Shown piece after piece: positions 11,061-22,709 of a stretch of DNA of 64,000 nucleotides. Under the pieces are notes generated by a model. That model was not told where the DNA came from and searched no databases. It saw nothing but the letters and a program-made list of their open reading frames with translations. Both the position numbers and the translations under genes were made by a program. The stretch spans positions 57,250,278 through 57,314,277 of the forward strand of contig OY987303.1 in assembly GCA_963920635.1 (NCBI GenBank), read 5' to 3'. The first letter of the stretch is position 1. Every line of letters begins with the position of its first letter. This DNA comes from Pseudeuparius sepicola (lineage: Eukaryota; Arthropoda; Insecta; Coleoptera; Anthribidae).

Positions 11061-11984
11061 TTTGTTTTGTTTGTGCAAAAGTGAAACATTTCTAATAAAA
11101 GTTTGAAGTGAAGAATCGTTCCTTTACAATTTCAAGCCTCAATATGCCTAGAACCGTCGAGAGAACCTAGAACTTAGTTATATACCTGGCTGTAAGTCAA
11201 ATCGTAATAATAACTTGAAGTAGCTAGGTTTTCTTTGCTTGACGCCAAGCGGTCAACTTGTATTCGTTTTGGGCTTTGCAAAGGACGAAAATTTAAGAAT
11301 AAAATGATTAAGGGCCAATTGCACAGACAAACTAATGTATCCTTTAAAATTAAAGGAGCTTTCTAACAATCCAACCATTGTTTAGTATTGTTGCAAAAGT
11401 TTCTTTACCTAATGTTAAAGTCAAAAGATAATTTAGTTCAAAGTTTTATGAAATTGACCCTAAACTGCCATTTCAATCAGAAGAGATTACTCTCCTTCGC
11501 AACATGCTGTTCTTTGTTCGCTTGTTGTTTGTATTTTTATGAAAATTTAACCATAGGGGAAGATAGGTAATCATCATTTGCCTGATGGCGCACTTTGCGA
11601 AAAATTCTCACAAAAATTCGATTTACAACAAAATGTTGTCCCCTCTATTTGCCCAAATTTACCATATTATTTGTCGAAACCTATACACACCAGGAATCGT
11701 ACTTATTATAAATACTTATACTTCTGTGTGTATTTTGTTACTTGTTACTGCTTTTATTGTCTGTTAAACAAACGTACCTACTTACTTAGGTGCCCAATTA
11801 TTGAAACAAAGTTCACAAATGTATTTAATTATACCTAATTCAAAAGAGGGTTGAACATTTATTAGAAAAGATAAACTAAGCCAAAGTGCAGACTGCTCTA
11901 TACTGCATAGACCCGTTGAACCGTCCCGCTGCGGCGTTGCCACATGTTGGCACAGGGCTTGTAAGGTTGAGAAGGTTGTGCCAC
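11061..11984 (+). repeat. Direct duplication, upstream copy (~0.92 kb)
   Basis: Matches 13948-14880 almost throughout. Landmarks include ATCGTTCCTTTACAATTTC, CAATATGCCTAGAACCGTCG, ATTAAGGGCCAATT and the closing block GCGTTGCCACATGTT. Differences are scattered substitutions and short indels. Open frames inside it also recur in the other copy and show no known domain. The copies lie in the same orientation about 1.96 kb apart. Confidence 0.88.
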
Positions 11985-12151
11985 TGGCGTATAATAAAAC
12001 TGGGAATCCATGATGAGACATTTCCACAGCATTGTACTGATAACAATTTTGTCGTTGTCGCACACCAAAGTATGTGGAAGCACGGGAACGAGTATGGTGA
12101 GTGTGGTATCGAAGAATCCGGAGGTAGCAACGGCTATACGGTCTACAGCGC

Positions 12152-12219
<68 letters not shown>
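12152..12219. repeat. (TA)n microsatellite, ~67 bp
   Basis: Uninterrupted TA dinucleotide run. It creates spurious poly(Tyr-Ile) open frames on both strands that are not genes. Confidence 0.97.
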
Positions 12220-12222
<3 letters not shown>

Positions 12223-12475
12223 AGTACAAGCCCCAAAATAGGGGATGTGCTGACTGAAGCTGCAAATGTGCTGCTGGCTCCTGCCTGGACTTCATTTGTT
12301 GCTTCCCAAATCATGCCTATCTTTTGATTTGGTTAATATTACACCGTACTGATGATTGTCAAATAGCATGAAACACGTGTATGCGGTTACTAGTTTTTCT
12401 TTTTGTTAACTTTGAGTGTTTGCCCATTATCACCTTTTCTTGTAATTATTACATTTACACTCGCTAATCTTACAT

Positions 12476-12478
<3 letters not shown>

Positions 12479-12521
<43 letters not shown>
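12479..12521. repeat. (TA)n microsatellite, ~42 bp
   Basis: Second uninterrupted TA run, about 260 bp after the first, in non-coding DNA. Confidence 0.97.
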
Positions 12522-12525
<4 letters not shown>

Positions 12526-13150
12526 AATTTTAATACCCAGTGACAGAACGTGGCACTGCTCTCTTATTTTCTTAGTTTCGAATATCACCTCGCTAGTTCC
12601 TACTCTGAACATTTCGTGAAATTCTAAACATACGTGTTTTAATTAGAATTGGACGGTTCCAAGCGCACTTGTAACACAGGAAAATTAATAACGGGCCCGG
12701 ACGAAGGTAATTCATCAGACCAACAAATGGTGCTGTTGCGGAATAAATGTCTACACCTATCGCTACTGAGTTTACGCCGTTGCCGATGTTACAAAGCTCT
12801 TAATATCTCATGCGGAAGTTTGACGTTTGCCTTGTGCATTAAAATCTTTAGAAACTTCGAGGAACATTTGTTTACGTGTTCCGAAGTCGCAAAGTCGAAA
12901 GTTTTGTAAATGTGGAACAATGGTTATGAAGAACGTAAATCGATTTTTCAAGCGCTTCTGAAATGCATGAGTGACGTTATGCTTTCGCTCTCGCAAAGAA
13001 TATACTTCTAAACCTCTCGACGAGTTCCCCTTCGACAGATCCCATTTTCATTCGAATATTATATAACCTGAAAAGACACCTCTAAAACCTCAAGAATATC
13101 ACTTGATAGATGCCATTCAGCTGAGGGGTAAACAAACCAATTTTATACTC
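12522..13150. other. No gene recognised
   Basis: Unique sequence with an 86-codon open frame (12649-12909) of no recognisable family. No repeat partner was seen in the window. Confidence 0.35.
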
Positions 13151-13159
13151 GCATTTTTA

Positions 13160-13915
13160 TTGTGAAAATCGAAAAAAATCCGAACTGCGGTTCTTCAGAA
13201 ATTGGTGAGTTTGTGCCAAAAATCGGGTTTCCGCTCTGTACATTTTTTACTTGGATGAGACTTGGTGAAACGAGGGACATAGATACTGTTTTAAAAGTAT
13301 GGAAAGACAACAATATTCAAAGTTCTCGGCAAGCTTTTATGGTAGAGTGGTCAAGAGGAGTAAACACTTAGTCTGGAAAAGGTTGTAGGTTGATAAATGG
13401 CGGTTTATTAAACTTTCAATCCAATTCTACTAAAGATTACCACGACGAAATGACGGTCGATGTATTTGAAGAATATTTTCAGCAAATGGTAGAGCGGATA
13501 CCAAATAATTTCATACACCTGTAGTGAATAATGCAAGTTACCATTTTAGACTAGTGGAGAAGCTTCCAACGAGTTCTTAGAGAAAAGCAAATATTATTGA
13601 AAGAGCAGGGGCTGCAATTTTAAGAAAGAATGGTCAAAAAAGTTATTTAAAAATAGCCAGGCTGCATAGGTCAGTATTTAAGAAATATGTAGTCGACGAA
13701 ATGGCAAAAGAACGAGGCATAATTGTGCAGCGACTGCCCACAAACCTTTGTGAGATTAACCCCATTGAGCAATATGGTCCCAAATGAAAGGTTGAGGATG
13801 TACGGCAGCTGATAATCAATTCACTGGGCATAATTACTGCAGAAAGTTGGCGAAATACGATACAACGTGTTATGCAGAAGAAAATAGAATGTGGAATCTT
13901 GTGACACTCTAGAAA
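13160..13915 (+). pseudogene. Decayed IS630/Tc1-like transposase
   Basis: Fragments in shifting plus-strand frames line up with the insect IS630/Tc1-type DDE transposase group. In order they are LDET-like near 13260, WKDNNIQSSRQAFM (about 13300), SGKG-RLI (13370), TKDYHDEMTVDVFEEYFQQM (about 13430-13490), VDEMAKERG (about 13690) and LP..LCEINPIEQ (about 13730), the last resembling the conserved (D/E)NPIE block with the catalytic glutamate. Several stops and frameshifts separate the blocks. The relic lies between the two copies of the 0.92-kb duplication. Recognition is by motif only; the exact family is unsure. Confidence 0.7.
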
Positions 13916-13947
13916 TTGTGCCTCTTATTATTGCCTTACAACACTAT

Positions 13948-14880
13948 AACACGATGTTTGTTTTGTTTGTGAAAAAATGAAATATTTCTCTAAAAGTTCG
14001 AACTGAAGAATCGTTCCTTTACAATTTCAAGCCTCAATATGCCTAGAACCGTCGAGGGAAGCTAGAACTTAGTTATATACCTGGCTGTAAGTCAAATCGT
14101 AACAATAACTTGAAGTAGCTAGGTTTTCTTTGCTTGACGACAAGTGGTCAACTTGTATTCGTTTTGGGCTTTCCAAAGGACGAAAATTTAAGAATAAAAT
14201 GATTAAGGGCCAATTACATAGACAAACTAAAGTATCCTTTAAAATTAAAGGAGCTTTCTAACAATCCAACCATTGTTTAGTACTGTTGCAAAAGTTTCTT
14301 TACCTAATGTTAAAGTCAAAAGATAATTTAGTTGAATGTATTTTGAAATTGACCCTAACTGCCATTTCAATGAGAAGAGATTACTCTCCTTCACAACATT
14401 CTGTTCTCTGTTCGCTTGTTGTTTGTATTTTTATTAAAATTTAACCATAAGGGAAGATAGGTAATCATCATTTGCCTGATGGCGCACTTTGCGAAAAATT
14501 CTCACAAAAATTCGCTTTCAACAAAATGTGGTCCCCTCTATTTGCCCAAATTTACCATATTATTTGTCGAAAATGTATCTATCCACACCAGGAATCGTAC
14601 TTATTATAAATACTTATACTTCTGTGTATATTTTGTTACTTGTTACTGCTTTCATTGTCTGTTAAACAAACGTACCTACTTACTTAGGTACCCAGTTATT
14701 GAAACAAAGTTCACAAATATATCTAATTTTAATTAAAAAGAGGGTTGAACTTTCATTAGAAAAGATAAACTAAGCCAAAGTGCAGACTGCTCTACACTGC
14801 ATAGATCCGTTGAACCGTCCCGCTGCGGCGTTGCCACATGTTTGCACAGGGCTTGTAAGCTTGAGAAGGTTGTGCCACGG
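13948..14880 (+). repeat. Direct duplication, downstream copy (~0.93 kb)
   Basis: Partner of 11061-11984 with the same order of landmarks from GTTTGTTTTGTTTGTG to GAGAAGGTTGTGCCAC. Divergence is roughly several percent by eye, so the event is not very recent. Confidence 0.88.
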
Positions 14881-15393
14881 CCTATGACTAGCATCCAGTT
14901 TCGAAATGTCTGATTATTATTAACGAGTTAGCCTGTATTTTTACACACTCCCGTTGTTTGTAATTAATAAGCAAATCTATTTTTGGATAGGGGATCAGAA
15001 AATAATTTGTATTTCCCAATTTCCATATTCGGTCAACGTAATTTATTTCGTTAATGTCGAACAATATTGTCGATACCGTGTGGGGTTTTGAAACAATGAA
15101 AACATTTTAGATGCAATAATCCCGAGGCTTTTTGTCTGGTTTTCCCAATTTCCCAATTTGCAGGGTTATTATGCAAATGTGTGGAGGGAAATGGAAAACA
15201 ACAGGGAGAGGGATACAGGTATGATATTTGGGGTCGCAGTTTTCGGGCAAGTTGAGAGGACAACAAATTGTTTTGACAAATTTAAGGCAAAAAATGGATC
15301 GACATTTTTTGAAAACTAATATAGTTGATCCTACCAGCTATAAAGAAAAAAGAATATGTTCAGATCATCTCGCAGTAAACTATGTACCTACAG
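14881..15393. other. No gene recognised
   Basis: Unique-looking DNA; the 71-codon minus-strand frame at 15051-15266 has no recognised domain. Confidence 0.35.
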
Positions 15394-16708
15394 GGTGGAT
15401 AGATTAACACCCTTCCCCCAATTTACACCCCCTTAACTTGTTAGTTTTCGAGGTTAGGAAAAAAGTTTCTTAGTTTTAGATACGAATACAAAGTTTTTTT
15501 GCGCTATTGTACCTTATACCCAGTGTTCAGGAAAACGGTGGCAGACATAACTTATGGATTTTTTTAAATAGAACAGCTTGTATATTTTTGAATTATTGAA
15601 TTCTAAGAATTTTCCTGATTCCAAGAAACTCTAAATAGGCCAGGGAAAATAGAATTTGACCTAGAAAAAAATATTAACTGCAAGTTTGTTTTACCATGTC
15701 AAAGTTATAAGTAAATACGTTGGTAGACACCAAAAATTAAACATTTTGAAAAAACGGATCCTTGAGTTACCTCAAAAAAACACCTATTTTTCGTTAGAAA
15801 TTTCGAGCAAAAATGTTAACTGGATTTTTTTAGACTCTTTACATATATTAAGAAATTAAACATTTTAAGAATATGGAAGTAACTTAGATCGACAAAGAGG
15901 GATAAAAATCGGATAATTTTCTATTTCGGCAAAACCAAAAATATTAACTACGTTTTTATTGCAGATGATCATTCCCTTTTACAAATAGAATGTAACTTAT
16001 ACAAAATGAAACATTTATCTGAGCCGCATGTACGTCAGCTGTCACTTCTCATTGGTATAGACTAGGCAAAAATATTAACTGTTTTTTTTGTTTAACTTTT
16101 TACAATATAACTATATTGAATCATATATAGCGAAATTAAACATTTATTTATTTGTCATTTCTTTAGGAAAACAAAAATATTAACTGTTTTTTTTTTGTTT
16201 AACTTTTTACAATATAACTATATCAAATCACATATAGCGAAATTAAACATTTATTTAGGGCGTATGTAGGTCAACTGTCATTTGCCATTTGTATTTATAA
16301 AAATACTTCCGTTACAAACTTTTGTTTAATTTCAAAAAATTTAACAAGACTTAGTATCCACTTACAAAGTTTAACAAAAATCAGCCAGTTAATAATTTTG
16401 CTCTCAAAGACAGCTTCAAATTTCTTTAAAATGCGATTTCCGGCGAAACAATATGTTTAATTTCGGAACAAACTGTTAATACTTGATTTTTAAAGTAATT
16501 AATTATAAATAATAAAAACGCAGTTAATATTTTTGCCCAACAAAACATTACGCAAAATGTCATTTTTACATCATTCGGATACTTGCGCAAACGTAATCTG
16601 TTTAATTTATCAATCTCAACTTTATATACCTTACTTACTAATAAATACAGCTTAAAATTCGCAGTTAATATTTATGCCGTCTTTATTACAACAAGAAAAT
16701 GTATTTTT
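15394..16708. repeat. Dispersed repeat built on an inverted AAAAATATTAACTG motif, copy 1
   Basis: Begins with a mariner-type terminus TACAGGGTGG. The 14-mer AAAAATATTAACTG or a close variant occurs near 15667, 15810, 15937, 16067 and 16173 in forward orientation, then as its complement (CAGTTAATA) near 16386, 16519 and 16662. The motif therefore points inward from both sides of a centre near 16300. A shorter copy of the second half lies at 21242-21896. Non-coding. Confidence 0.75.
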
Positions 16709-16740
16709 ATTTATGAGAAAAGTGAAGAAGGGAAATTGAG

Positions 16741-17183
16741 AAAAATGAAAAATTTTAAATAGTAACATAGTTTATAAACTGTCAAATTTATTGTTTGAAA
16801 TTTAATTTTTATTGAAAACGACAATAACATTTAGAAAAAGGATATATTTTTATAGTATACACATTTTGTGGGGTTATTTAAAAAACAAAATTTATTATGA
16901 CAGACTGGGAAATGTAGAAACACTGAAAGGTATATAATTCGGGAAGAAATCCACATATTAAATACTGAACACAGCAATTTTATCGTTGACTCAATAAACG
17001 GAAACTTAGTAGCAAATAGCAATAAATGCATTGAATAAGATGGAGGCCATGTGGAGCATTTGTAATACGTATATCGTTTTTCTAAATGTTATTGTCGTTT
17101 TCAATAAAAATTAAATTTCAAACAATAAATCTGACGAAATTTATTAACTACTCGTATGTTACTATTTAAAATTTCTCATTTTT
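16741..17183. repeat. Inverted repeat pair (~100-bp arms)
   Basis: 16741-16840 and 17076-17183 are reverse complements, sharing GACAATAACATTTAGAAAAA at the inner edge; the spacer is about 235 bp. The right arm ends ~25 bp before the split Tc1 relic. It may be a foldback insertion or the ends of a deleted element; no transposase was recognised in the spacer. Confidence 0.7.
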
Positions 17184-17218
17184 CGCACACGAAATTAATG
17201 TTTTATCTTGGCCTTCTC

Positions 17219-18309
17219 CATAGACGTAACTAGGTCGTATTTTTAGGGGGGGGCTGATCAGGACCGGCTCAAGATTTTACGAGGCCGGGTGCCGCATGAA
17301 AATGCGGGGCCCCGACAAGGAATTATTTAATCCATTAAGGAGAAATTTTTGAAAGTCTGTACGCTACTTACAAAGGTATATTTTTTACTTGTCATTCTGT
17401 AAAATGGTAGGCCGGGGCTACGAGTTTGGATCACTTCTGTGACGTACCTATATAGGAATTAATTTCGAGTGGTGGAGGGACCATTTTTGTGTCTTTTTTT
17501 TAAACAAGGGCATTTAAAATAATTCTAAAAAATGCGCTGCAGGCGAAATTTTCTATAAATTTGAAGAGAAATTACATAAAAATTGGTCTTGGGAAATCCC
17601 AATATCTTCAAATTTACAAGCTGGAGTGAATATTTTCAAATTCCAAAATGGGGTTCGGTCCCGCCCTTCTAAATACGTTACTGATTGGATCACCCTGTAC
17701 CACCCTTGAGGTGCCACACCCAAAAACGTTAATTTTAAGGCTTTAAAAAATAATGTATAGGTCTATCTACTGGTAATTTTGAATCATCTTTAAATCATTT
17801 AAGAAAAAACATTATGAAAAAGTAAAGGTTTCCGAGTAGAAACCAGAGAAAACATGTTGGGAATGTCTGCTATTTTGTGATGCAAGATTATTTACATAGT
17901 ACATATTATAACGAAACAACAATACACTGGATGAATAACAAAATAAAACTCTGGAGTCTGGCACAGCAAAAGTACATTCCCCGACGTCCGTCTCGTCTCT
18001 CTTTCTCTCGGCAGCAGGCACGGTGTGTTCGCTCTCGCTTGCGCGTTTAAATTTCAGTCGGATTTTGTGGGAGCACAAGGCGCAAGATTCCGCAAGAGCA
18101 AGCGATTCGTCGAAACTGGGAATTTAAAAAGGCGCGTGCGGTGTTCGCCATGTTGCATAACGTTGCATTGTCAGAATGTTAGATCTATTTTGTTTACGAG
18201 AAGCATATCTTCGCACATCCTTTACATTTTAGGGAGGGCTAATAGAAATGTAGGGGGGGCTAAGCCCCCCCTAGCCCCCCCTAGCCCCCCCTTAGTTACG
18301 TCTATGGTA
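17219..18309. mobile_element. Second hAT-like element, inserted in a Tc1 relic
   Basis: Ends CATAGACGTAACTA and TAGTTACGTCTATG are inverted repeats with G/C runs just inside, the same design as the CACGGGCGTAGCC family. A 10-bp direct repeat TGGCCTTCTC (17209-17218, 18310-18319) flanks it. If the strict inverted end is taken at 18306, three or four extra bases lie before the right repeat, so the exact duplication (8 or 10 bp) is uncertain. The right end holds three tandem copies of CTAGCCCCCC. Internally I see no transposase. A further hAT-like start, CAGGACCGGCTCAAG, occurs near 17259. Confidence 0.75.
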
Positions 18310-18530
18310 TGGCCTTCTCAATAACCTGATCTTAATCTCATCGAATAGTTATGGGGTATGCTCGAACGAAGACTTTTGGTGCAAAATATTGTGTTTCAGA
18401 CTGACCAATAACTATTCAAATGAATGGAACGATATCGAACAACATGAAATTGACAACCTAATTCTGAGTATGCCTTGTAGATGCAGAGCAGTTGTTAACA
18501 GTCGTGGTGGAAATACTCTGTATTATTATT
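18310..18530 (+). pseudogene. Tc1 transposase C-terminal relic
   Basis: Translating across 18310-18380 gives WPSQ*PDLNLIE*LWGMLERR, close to the Tc1 block WP..SPDLNPIEH.W. Further on, NDIEQHEIDNLILSMPCRCR and VVNSRGGNTLY match the Tc1 C-terminus. Stops replace conserved residues. The TGGCCTTCTC coding for WPS was duplicated when the 17219-18309 element inserted here. A second, shorter tail of the same family is at 40775-40930. Confidence 0.78.
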
Positions 18531-18639
18531 TAATGTTGCTTTCTTGTTGTTAATTATGTGTTGCAAAAATATGCATATATTTTTTTCCTAAACTATGTAA
18601 ATTTGTCCCTTAGATTCCTTTGATGTGTGTACTTTACTT

Positions 18640-18835
18640 CGTGTTTTTCTCTATATACCTAAATAATTTAAGTCTTATTTAATAGCTCTCTACTTCACAA
18701 AAACGAGTTATTTTTTTAATCTTTTAGTGTCCTGATGATGACCGAGTAAACGAGTAGAAACGTCGACTAATGTGAGATAAGAGTTGTTCTGCCATTTTGG
18801 AATGTATCCAACAAAACCCCAACTGTAAACATTTT
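18640..18835 (+). other. Possible Penelope-type terminal region with hammerhead-like core
   Basis: CTGATGA at 18732-18738 is followed 18 bases later by GAAAC-GTC (18757-18764), the order of the hammerhead ribozyme core. TTAGT (18724-18728) can pair with ACTAA (18766-18770) as a stem I. Stem II is poor by eye. Penelope-like retroelements are known to carry such motifs near their ends. No Penelope coding sequence adjoins it here, so this is a weak assignment. Confidence 0.3.
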
Positions 18836-18839
18836 CTTA

Positions 18840-19185
18840 AATAACTGTCTGTAAGTTTTACCCCTTTCGTCATATGAATTCTTAGTTTTTGTAACGAAAA
18901 AATTCAATGGAAACTCACCCAAGTTTACCGCTTGCGTTTAGTAAAGTTACATAAGCTTGAACATCGATTCACCAAGGCAAACATATAGCAATTCCCCGGT
19001 TGCATCTCTACTCTAAACAAAGACATAGAGGTTTACGGTGTTGATCCCAACCTATTTGCAGTTAGTCTCTATATAACGCAGAACGTATCCAGCTTGCTAG
19101 TTTCCGATTTCTTAGTGTTCACCACTTTATTACGGAGTAATTTTTGAGTTATTTCCTGGAATATCATCCGGAATAAATACTAATC
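18840..19185. other. No gene recognised
   Basis: Unique-looking sequence between the Tc1/Penelope remnants and hAT copy 2. Confidence 0.35.
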
Positions 19186-19511
19186 CACCGAGGCACGGGC
19201 GTAGCCTTGGGGGGGGGTTTCGGGGGTTCAACCCCCCCCCCCCCCCCCGAAATAAGCAAAATATTACCTAATATTATACCGAAAAAATACGAGGAGTGAA
19301 GAGTTAAATTATTATTACGTTTGAATATATTATGTAGTAATAGTAGCGCCTAGCGCCATCTTTTGACGAGAGGCAGACGCAGTTGCAGCCGAACTATTTT
19401 GTATTGTAGGGACACTTTGCGTTGTTTCTCGATTATTCGCCACGCCCCTAGGTCGAAATGAGCAGAACTTTGTGGAAGTTCGTGGAAGTTTCTGGACGGC
19501 TACTGGGCTGC

Positions 19512-19518
19512 TATATAA
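19512..19518 (+). promoter_or_regulatory. TATA box of hAT copy 2
   Basis: TATATAA sits in GCTGCTATATAAGCGG, just upstream of the GC-rich palindromic GGCGCCGCGGCGCG and about 115 bp before the remnant frame. The same box is at 50041-50048 (copy 3) and 63628-63635 (copy 4), both on the minus strand. Confidence 0.65.
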
Positions 19519-19632
19519 GCGGCGCCGCGGCGCGTGACCGCGCTTACGGCAGTATTGTTCCATGCGAACTCGAAGCGAATAAAAGTGAAAAATGGTGAAC
19601 GAATAGTGAAGAGAATTAAGTGTACCGTGTAA

Positions 19633-20139
19633 GTGAGTAATTTTAGTGCGCTGTTATTCGATGACCTTGTTAAGGATAGATACGTGAATCATTATTACTG
19701 TCGAAAAATGGAGGGGAAAAAAGGAAGGGTGATAAACCTAAAGGTATGGACTACTGGAAAAAGTGGTGTAGTCAAGGTCAAGGGGTTTCTAATAAAGAAA
19801 CAAATTTGGATTTAGCTATCAAAGCTTCAGCTACCTTGCATGCTGATAAGAAGACTGCCTACCCCGAAATCTAGTTTGGAATGCCTAGATATGTGCGATA
19901 AAAACCTTTATCCTAATATTTACACATTACTACAAATCTTGGCTACCATTCCTGTATCCACTGCTACCCCAGAAAGGTCTTTCTCGAGCCTAAGGAGACT
20001 GAAAAACTATTTACGAAACACTACAAGTGAAAACAGACTTAATGGTTTGGCTCTAATGAACATTCACTATGGAACAGAAATTCATGCAGATGAAGTAGTG
20101 GATATATTTAAAAGAAAAAGCCGAAGATTTCTTCTTTAA
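19633..20139 (+). pseudogene. hAT transposase remnant (copy 2)
   Basis: Same two frames as copy 1. The upstream frame loses register near 19722, where the A run after GGGG is shorter than in the other copies, and terminates at 19815. The downstream frame 19840-20139 keeps the dimerisation motif ATPERSFSSLRRLKNYLR and ends KSRRFLL. No catalytic core. Confidence 0.85.
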
Positions 20140-20336
20140 TGGTTTTAGATTTAGCGCAGAGGAACGAAGTTAATTTATCCATTTCATTTAAAGTTAAGAA
20201 CTTTATAAATATGTCGTAGTTTTTCGGATGAATATATAGATATTAAATTTCATGTAAGTATATTTTTGTTGTTTTATTTACTTCTCAAACTAAACCCCCC
20301 CCAAAACTAAATCCTGGCTACGCCCGTGCACCGAGG

Positions 20337-21240
20337 AGTTGCCAGGTTGCGGACACGGCTGATTTTTCAGTTGTAATTTAGGAGCTAGGGTTGCCGGGAT
20401 GCAGGACAATAATTGAAACTTGAAAAATTGATGAGGGGGAGAGTTTGGAGGTTGGAGTCGCTCTCCAGGAGCAAACAGTTCGAATAAATCAACAGGTGCT
20501 TAATTAGCGGGCATGAAACCGCAAAAATCCCTCTATACAGGGTGTACGAGTTATGTTTCATGACACATTATTGTCGTTGGTCAAAAGATTTTTATAAGTT
20601 AAAAAATATTTAATTTCCCATGCATTGAAAAGGCGGTAGATCAGAAACACCCTGTTATTTCTACTCCTATCGTTTTACTATCAAAAAGGGAGATATTTTA
20701 GCCTCTACTAATATTTGCTTAATATAGAACATGACACCGACAAACAACATTAGGGGTACGATATTAGAATTCCAGGTAGGTTATTACAGAAATATCAAAT
20801 TTCTTTTTAATATTAATATACACAGGATGTATTGGTCGGAGAAAGCACGTAACGAGGCATGCTTTGCATATAAATCATTTCACGTGCGCTTTTGTACGTA
20901 CAGGGCGATTCGTTATATAGGAACTGATAAAATACACCTATTTAAACTTTGAATATTTTGGTGATCTTGTTTTCTTCTTACTGATCTCTTTCTGCCTTGC
21001 ACATTGTATTTGGTCTTTTGTATATATCTCCGTCCAAAAATCCATAGATAAGTAATGTTCTATCTCTTCACAGCAGAATTGTCTGTTATGAAGAATAACA
21101 AAATAACAGCAATGTTCTGTAAAATAAAAACTAAAATCTTGCAAAACAATACATTATCATATTATGTATTTACAACACTTTGAAAAAATCGTTAGCACCG
21201 ATTGTTCTTTCACATAAGCAATGCTACTTGGTTTTACATG
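20337..21240. other. No gene recognised; isolated transposon termini
   Basis: Holds single mariner-type ends TACAGGGTGTACG (about 20537) and CACCCTGTTA (about 20648). The open frames seen are not recognisable. Confidence 0.35.
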
Positions 21241-21241
21241 T

Positions 21242-21896
21242 ACAGGGTGGCTCACTATAAATTGACACCCACTTAACCCGTTAGTTTTTGAGATTAGAAA
21301 AAAGTTTTTTTTGCAAAAGTGTTAGATACTAACATTGAATAAGGAATTCGTTACCTTAATCAATGATACTAATACAAAGTTTTTTTGTGACGATATTGGA
21401 ACTTATACAGTGTGTTGCATATACAGCCGCATGTACGTCAGCGGTCATTGGTATCATTGGTATAGAATAGGCAAAAATATTAACTGTTTTTTTTGTTTAA
21501 ATTTTTACAATATAACTATATCAAATCACATATAGCGAAATTAAACATTTATTTAGGGCGTATGTAGGTCAACTGTCATTTGCCATTTGTATTTATAAAA
21601 ATACTTCCGTTACAAACTTTTGTTTAATTTCAAAAAATTTAACAAGACTTAGTATCCACTTACAAAGTTTAACAAAAATCAACCAGTTAATAATTTTGCT
21701 CTCAAAGACAGCTTCAAATTTCTTTAAAATGCGATTTCCGGCGAAACAACATGTTTAATTTCAGAACAAACTGTTAATACTTGATTTTTAAGGTAATTAT
21801 AAATAATAAAAACGCAGTTATTATTTTTGCCCAACAAAATATTACGCAAAGTTAATATTTATGCCGTCTTTATTGCAACAAGAAAATATATTTTTC
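21242..21896. repeat. Dispersed AAAAATATTAACTG repeat, copy 2 (shortened)
   Basis: Opens with TACAGGGTGGCTCAC and from about 21430 parallels 16030-16708, including ACTTCCGTTACAAACTTTTG and ATGCCGTCTTTATTGCAAC. Internal deletions relative to copy 1 remove the segment around the motif near 16600. Confidence 0.75.
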
Positions 21897-21899
21897 TAA

Positions 21900-22690
21900 A
21901 AAACGCCCACACGGGTATGTTTACTTTTGTATAAAAAACAATTCTGGCGTTCATTTATTATCAATATTTTGTATAGTCCTCCTTACGGCAGAATGCGTGC
22001 GACGTAAGGGGGAAGAACTCGCAAATATTATAGAATTAGTTCAGGGGCGTAGCTCAATTTTGTGTAACTCACTGACTTAATTTTCATATAATTGTTATTT
22101 AATTTATTGTTAATATTATTCCTAACGGTGATGCCTTAGATTATGGAGGAAGGCAAACCCTTATAACATTGGCAATTATTTCTCGTGCTTGAGAATGCAA
22201 CGTTCTTCCCTGTTTACTCATTTTGCACACGTTAACTCCCGAACATACGAAACGCCACTGAGCTCTCTGAGCCGGCGGAAAAAACTTGCCAGCGGCTTAC
22301 AAATTGAGGTCTGTATGGTAGCCCAAATACGCAGTTAACTTTACGTACTATAGAAACAGGCACAAAACGCGTTGGCGAACTGATTTTGTCAGCCGACTCC
22401 TTCGCAGAAGTGCTGTGCTGCCGTATTTCAAAGGCGATGGTAGACGCGACGATGTTGAAAAAATATAATAGGTGTTTTATTACACCGCGTTAAAAATAAA
22501 TGATAAACAAAAATGGGTAAGTGGTCCCGTGATGCGAGCTTTATTTTTTCGGTATAACAGAGTTCAGAAATTCGGCTTCAATATGATAAAACTTGTATTC
22601 GCCAATAAATCACGACTACTCGTATAGGAAATCTCGCAACGCTGCCCGCATTCTTTAGAAACGTTTTCTTTCGTGCTTTGGACTATAATA
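21900..22690. other. No gene recognised
   Basis: Unique sequence of mixed composition with short open frames only. Confidence 0.35.
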
Positions 22691-22709
22691 GCATTATAAA
22701 AATGCGGTT

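Larger units (their letters stand above)
19194..20328 (+). mobile_element. Non-autonomous hAT element, copy 2
   Basis: Opposite orientation to the other three copies. Ends CACGGGCGTAGCC and GGCTACGCCCGTG are flanked by a perfect 8-bp duplication CACCGAGG (19186-19193, 20329-20336). The left end has a 9-G run and then a 17-C run; the right end has 8 C. It retains the TATA box lost in copy 1. Confidence 0.94.

Noticed and set aside
11886..12327. Open frames of 105-138 codons on both strands around 12150-12220
   Set aside because: They exist because the (TA)n tract encodes alternating Tyr-Ile without stops; the flanking parts show no domain.
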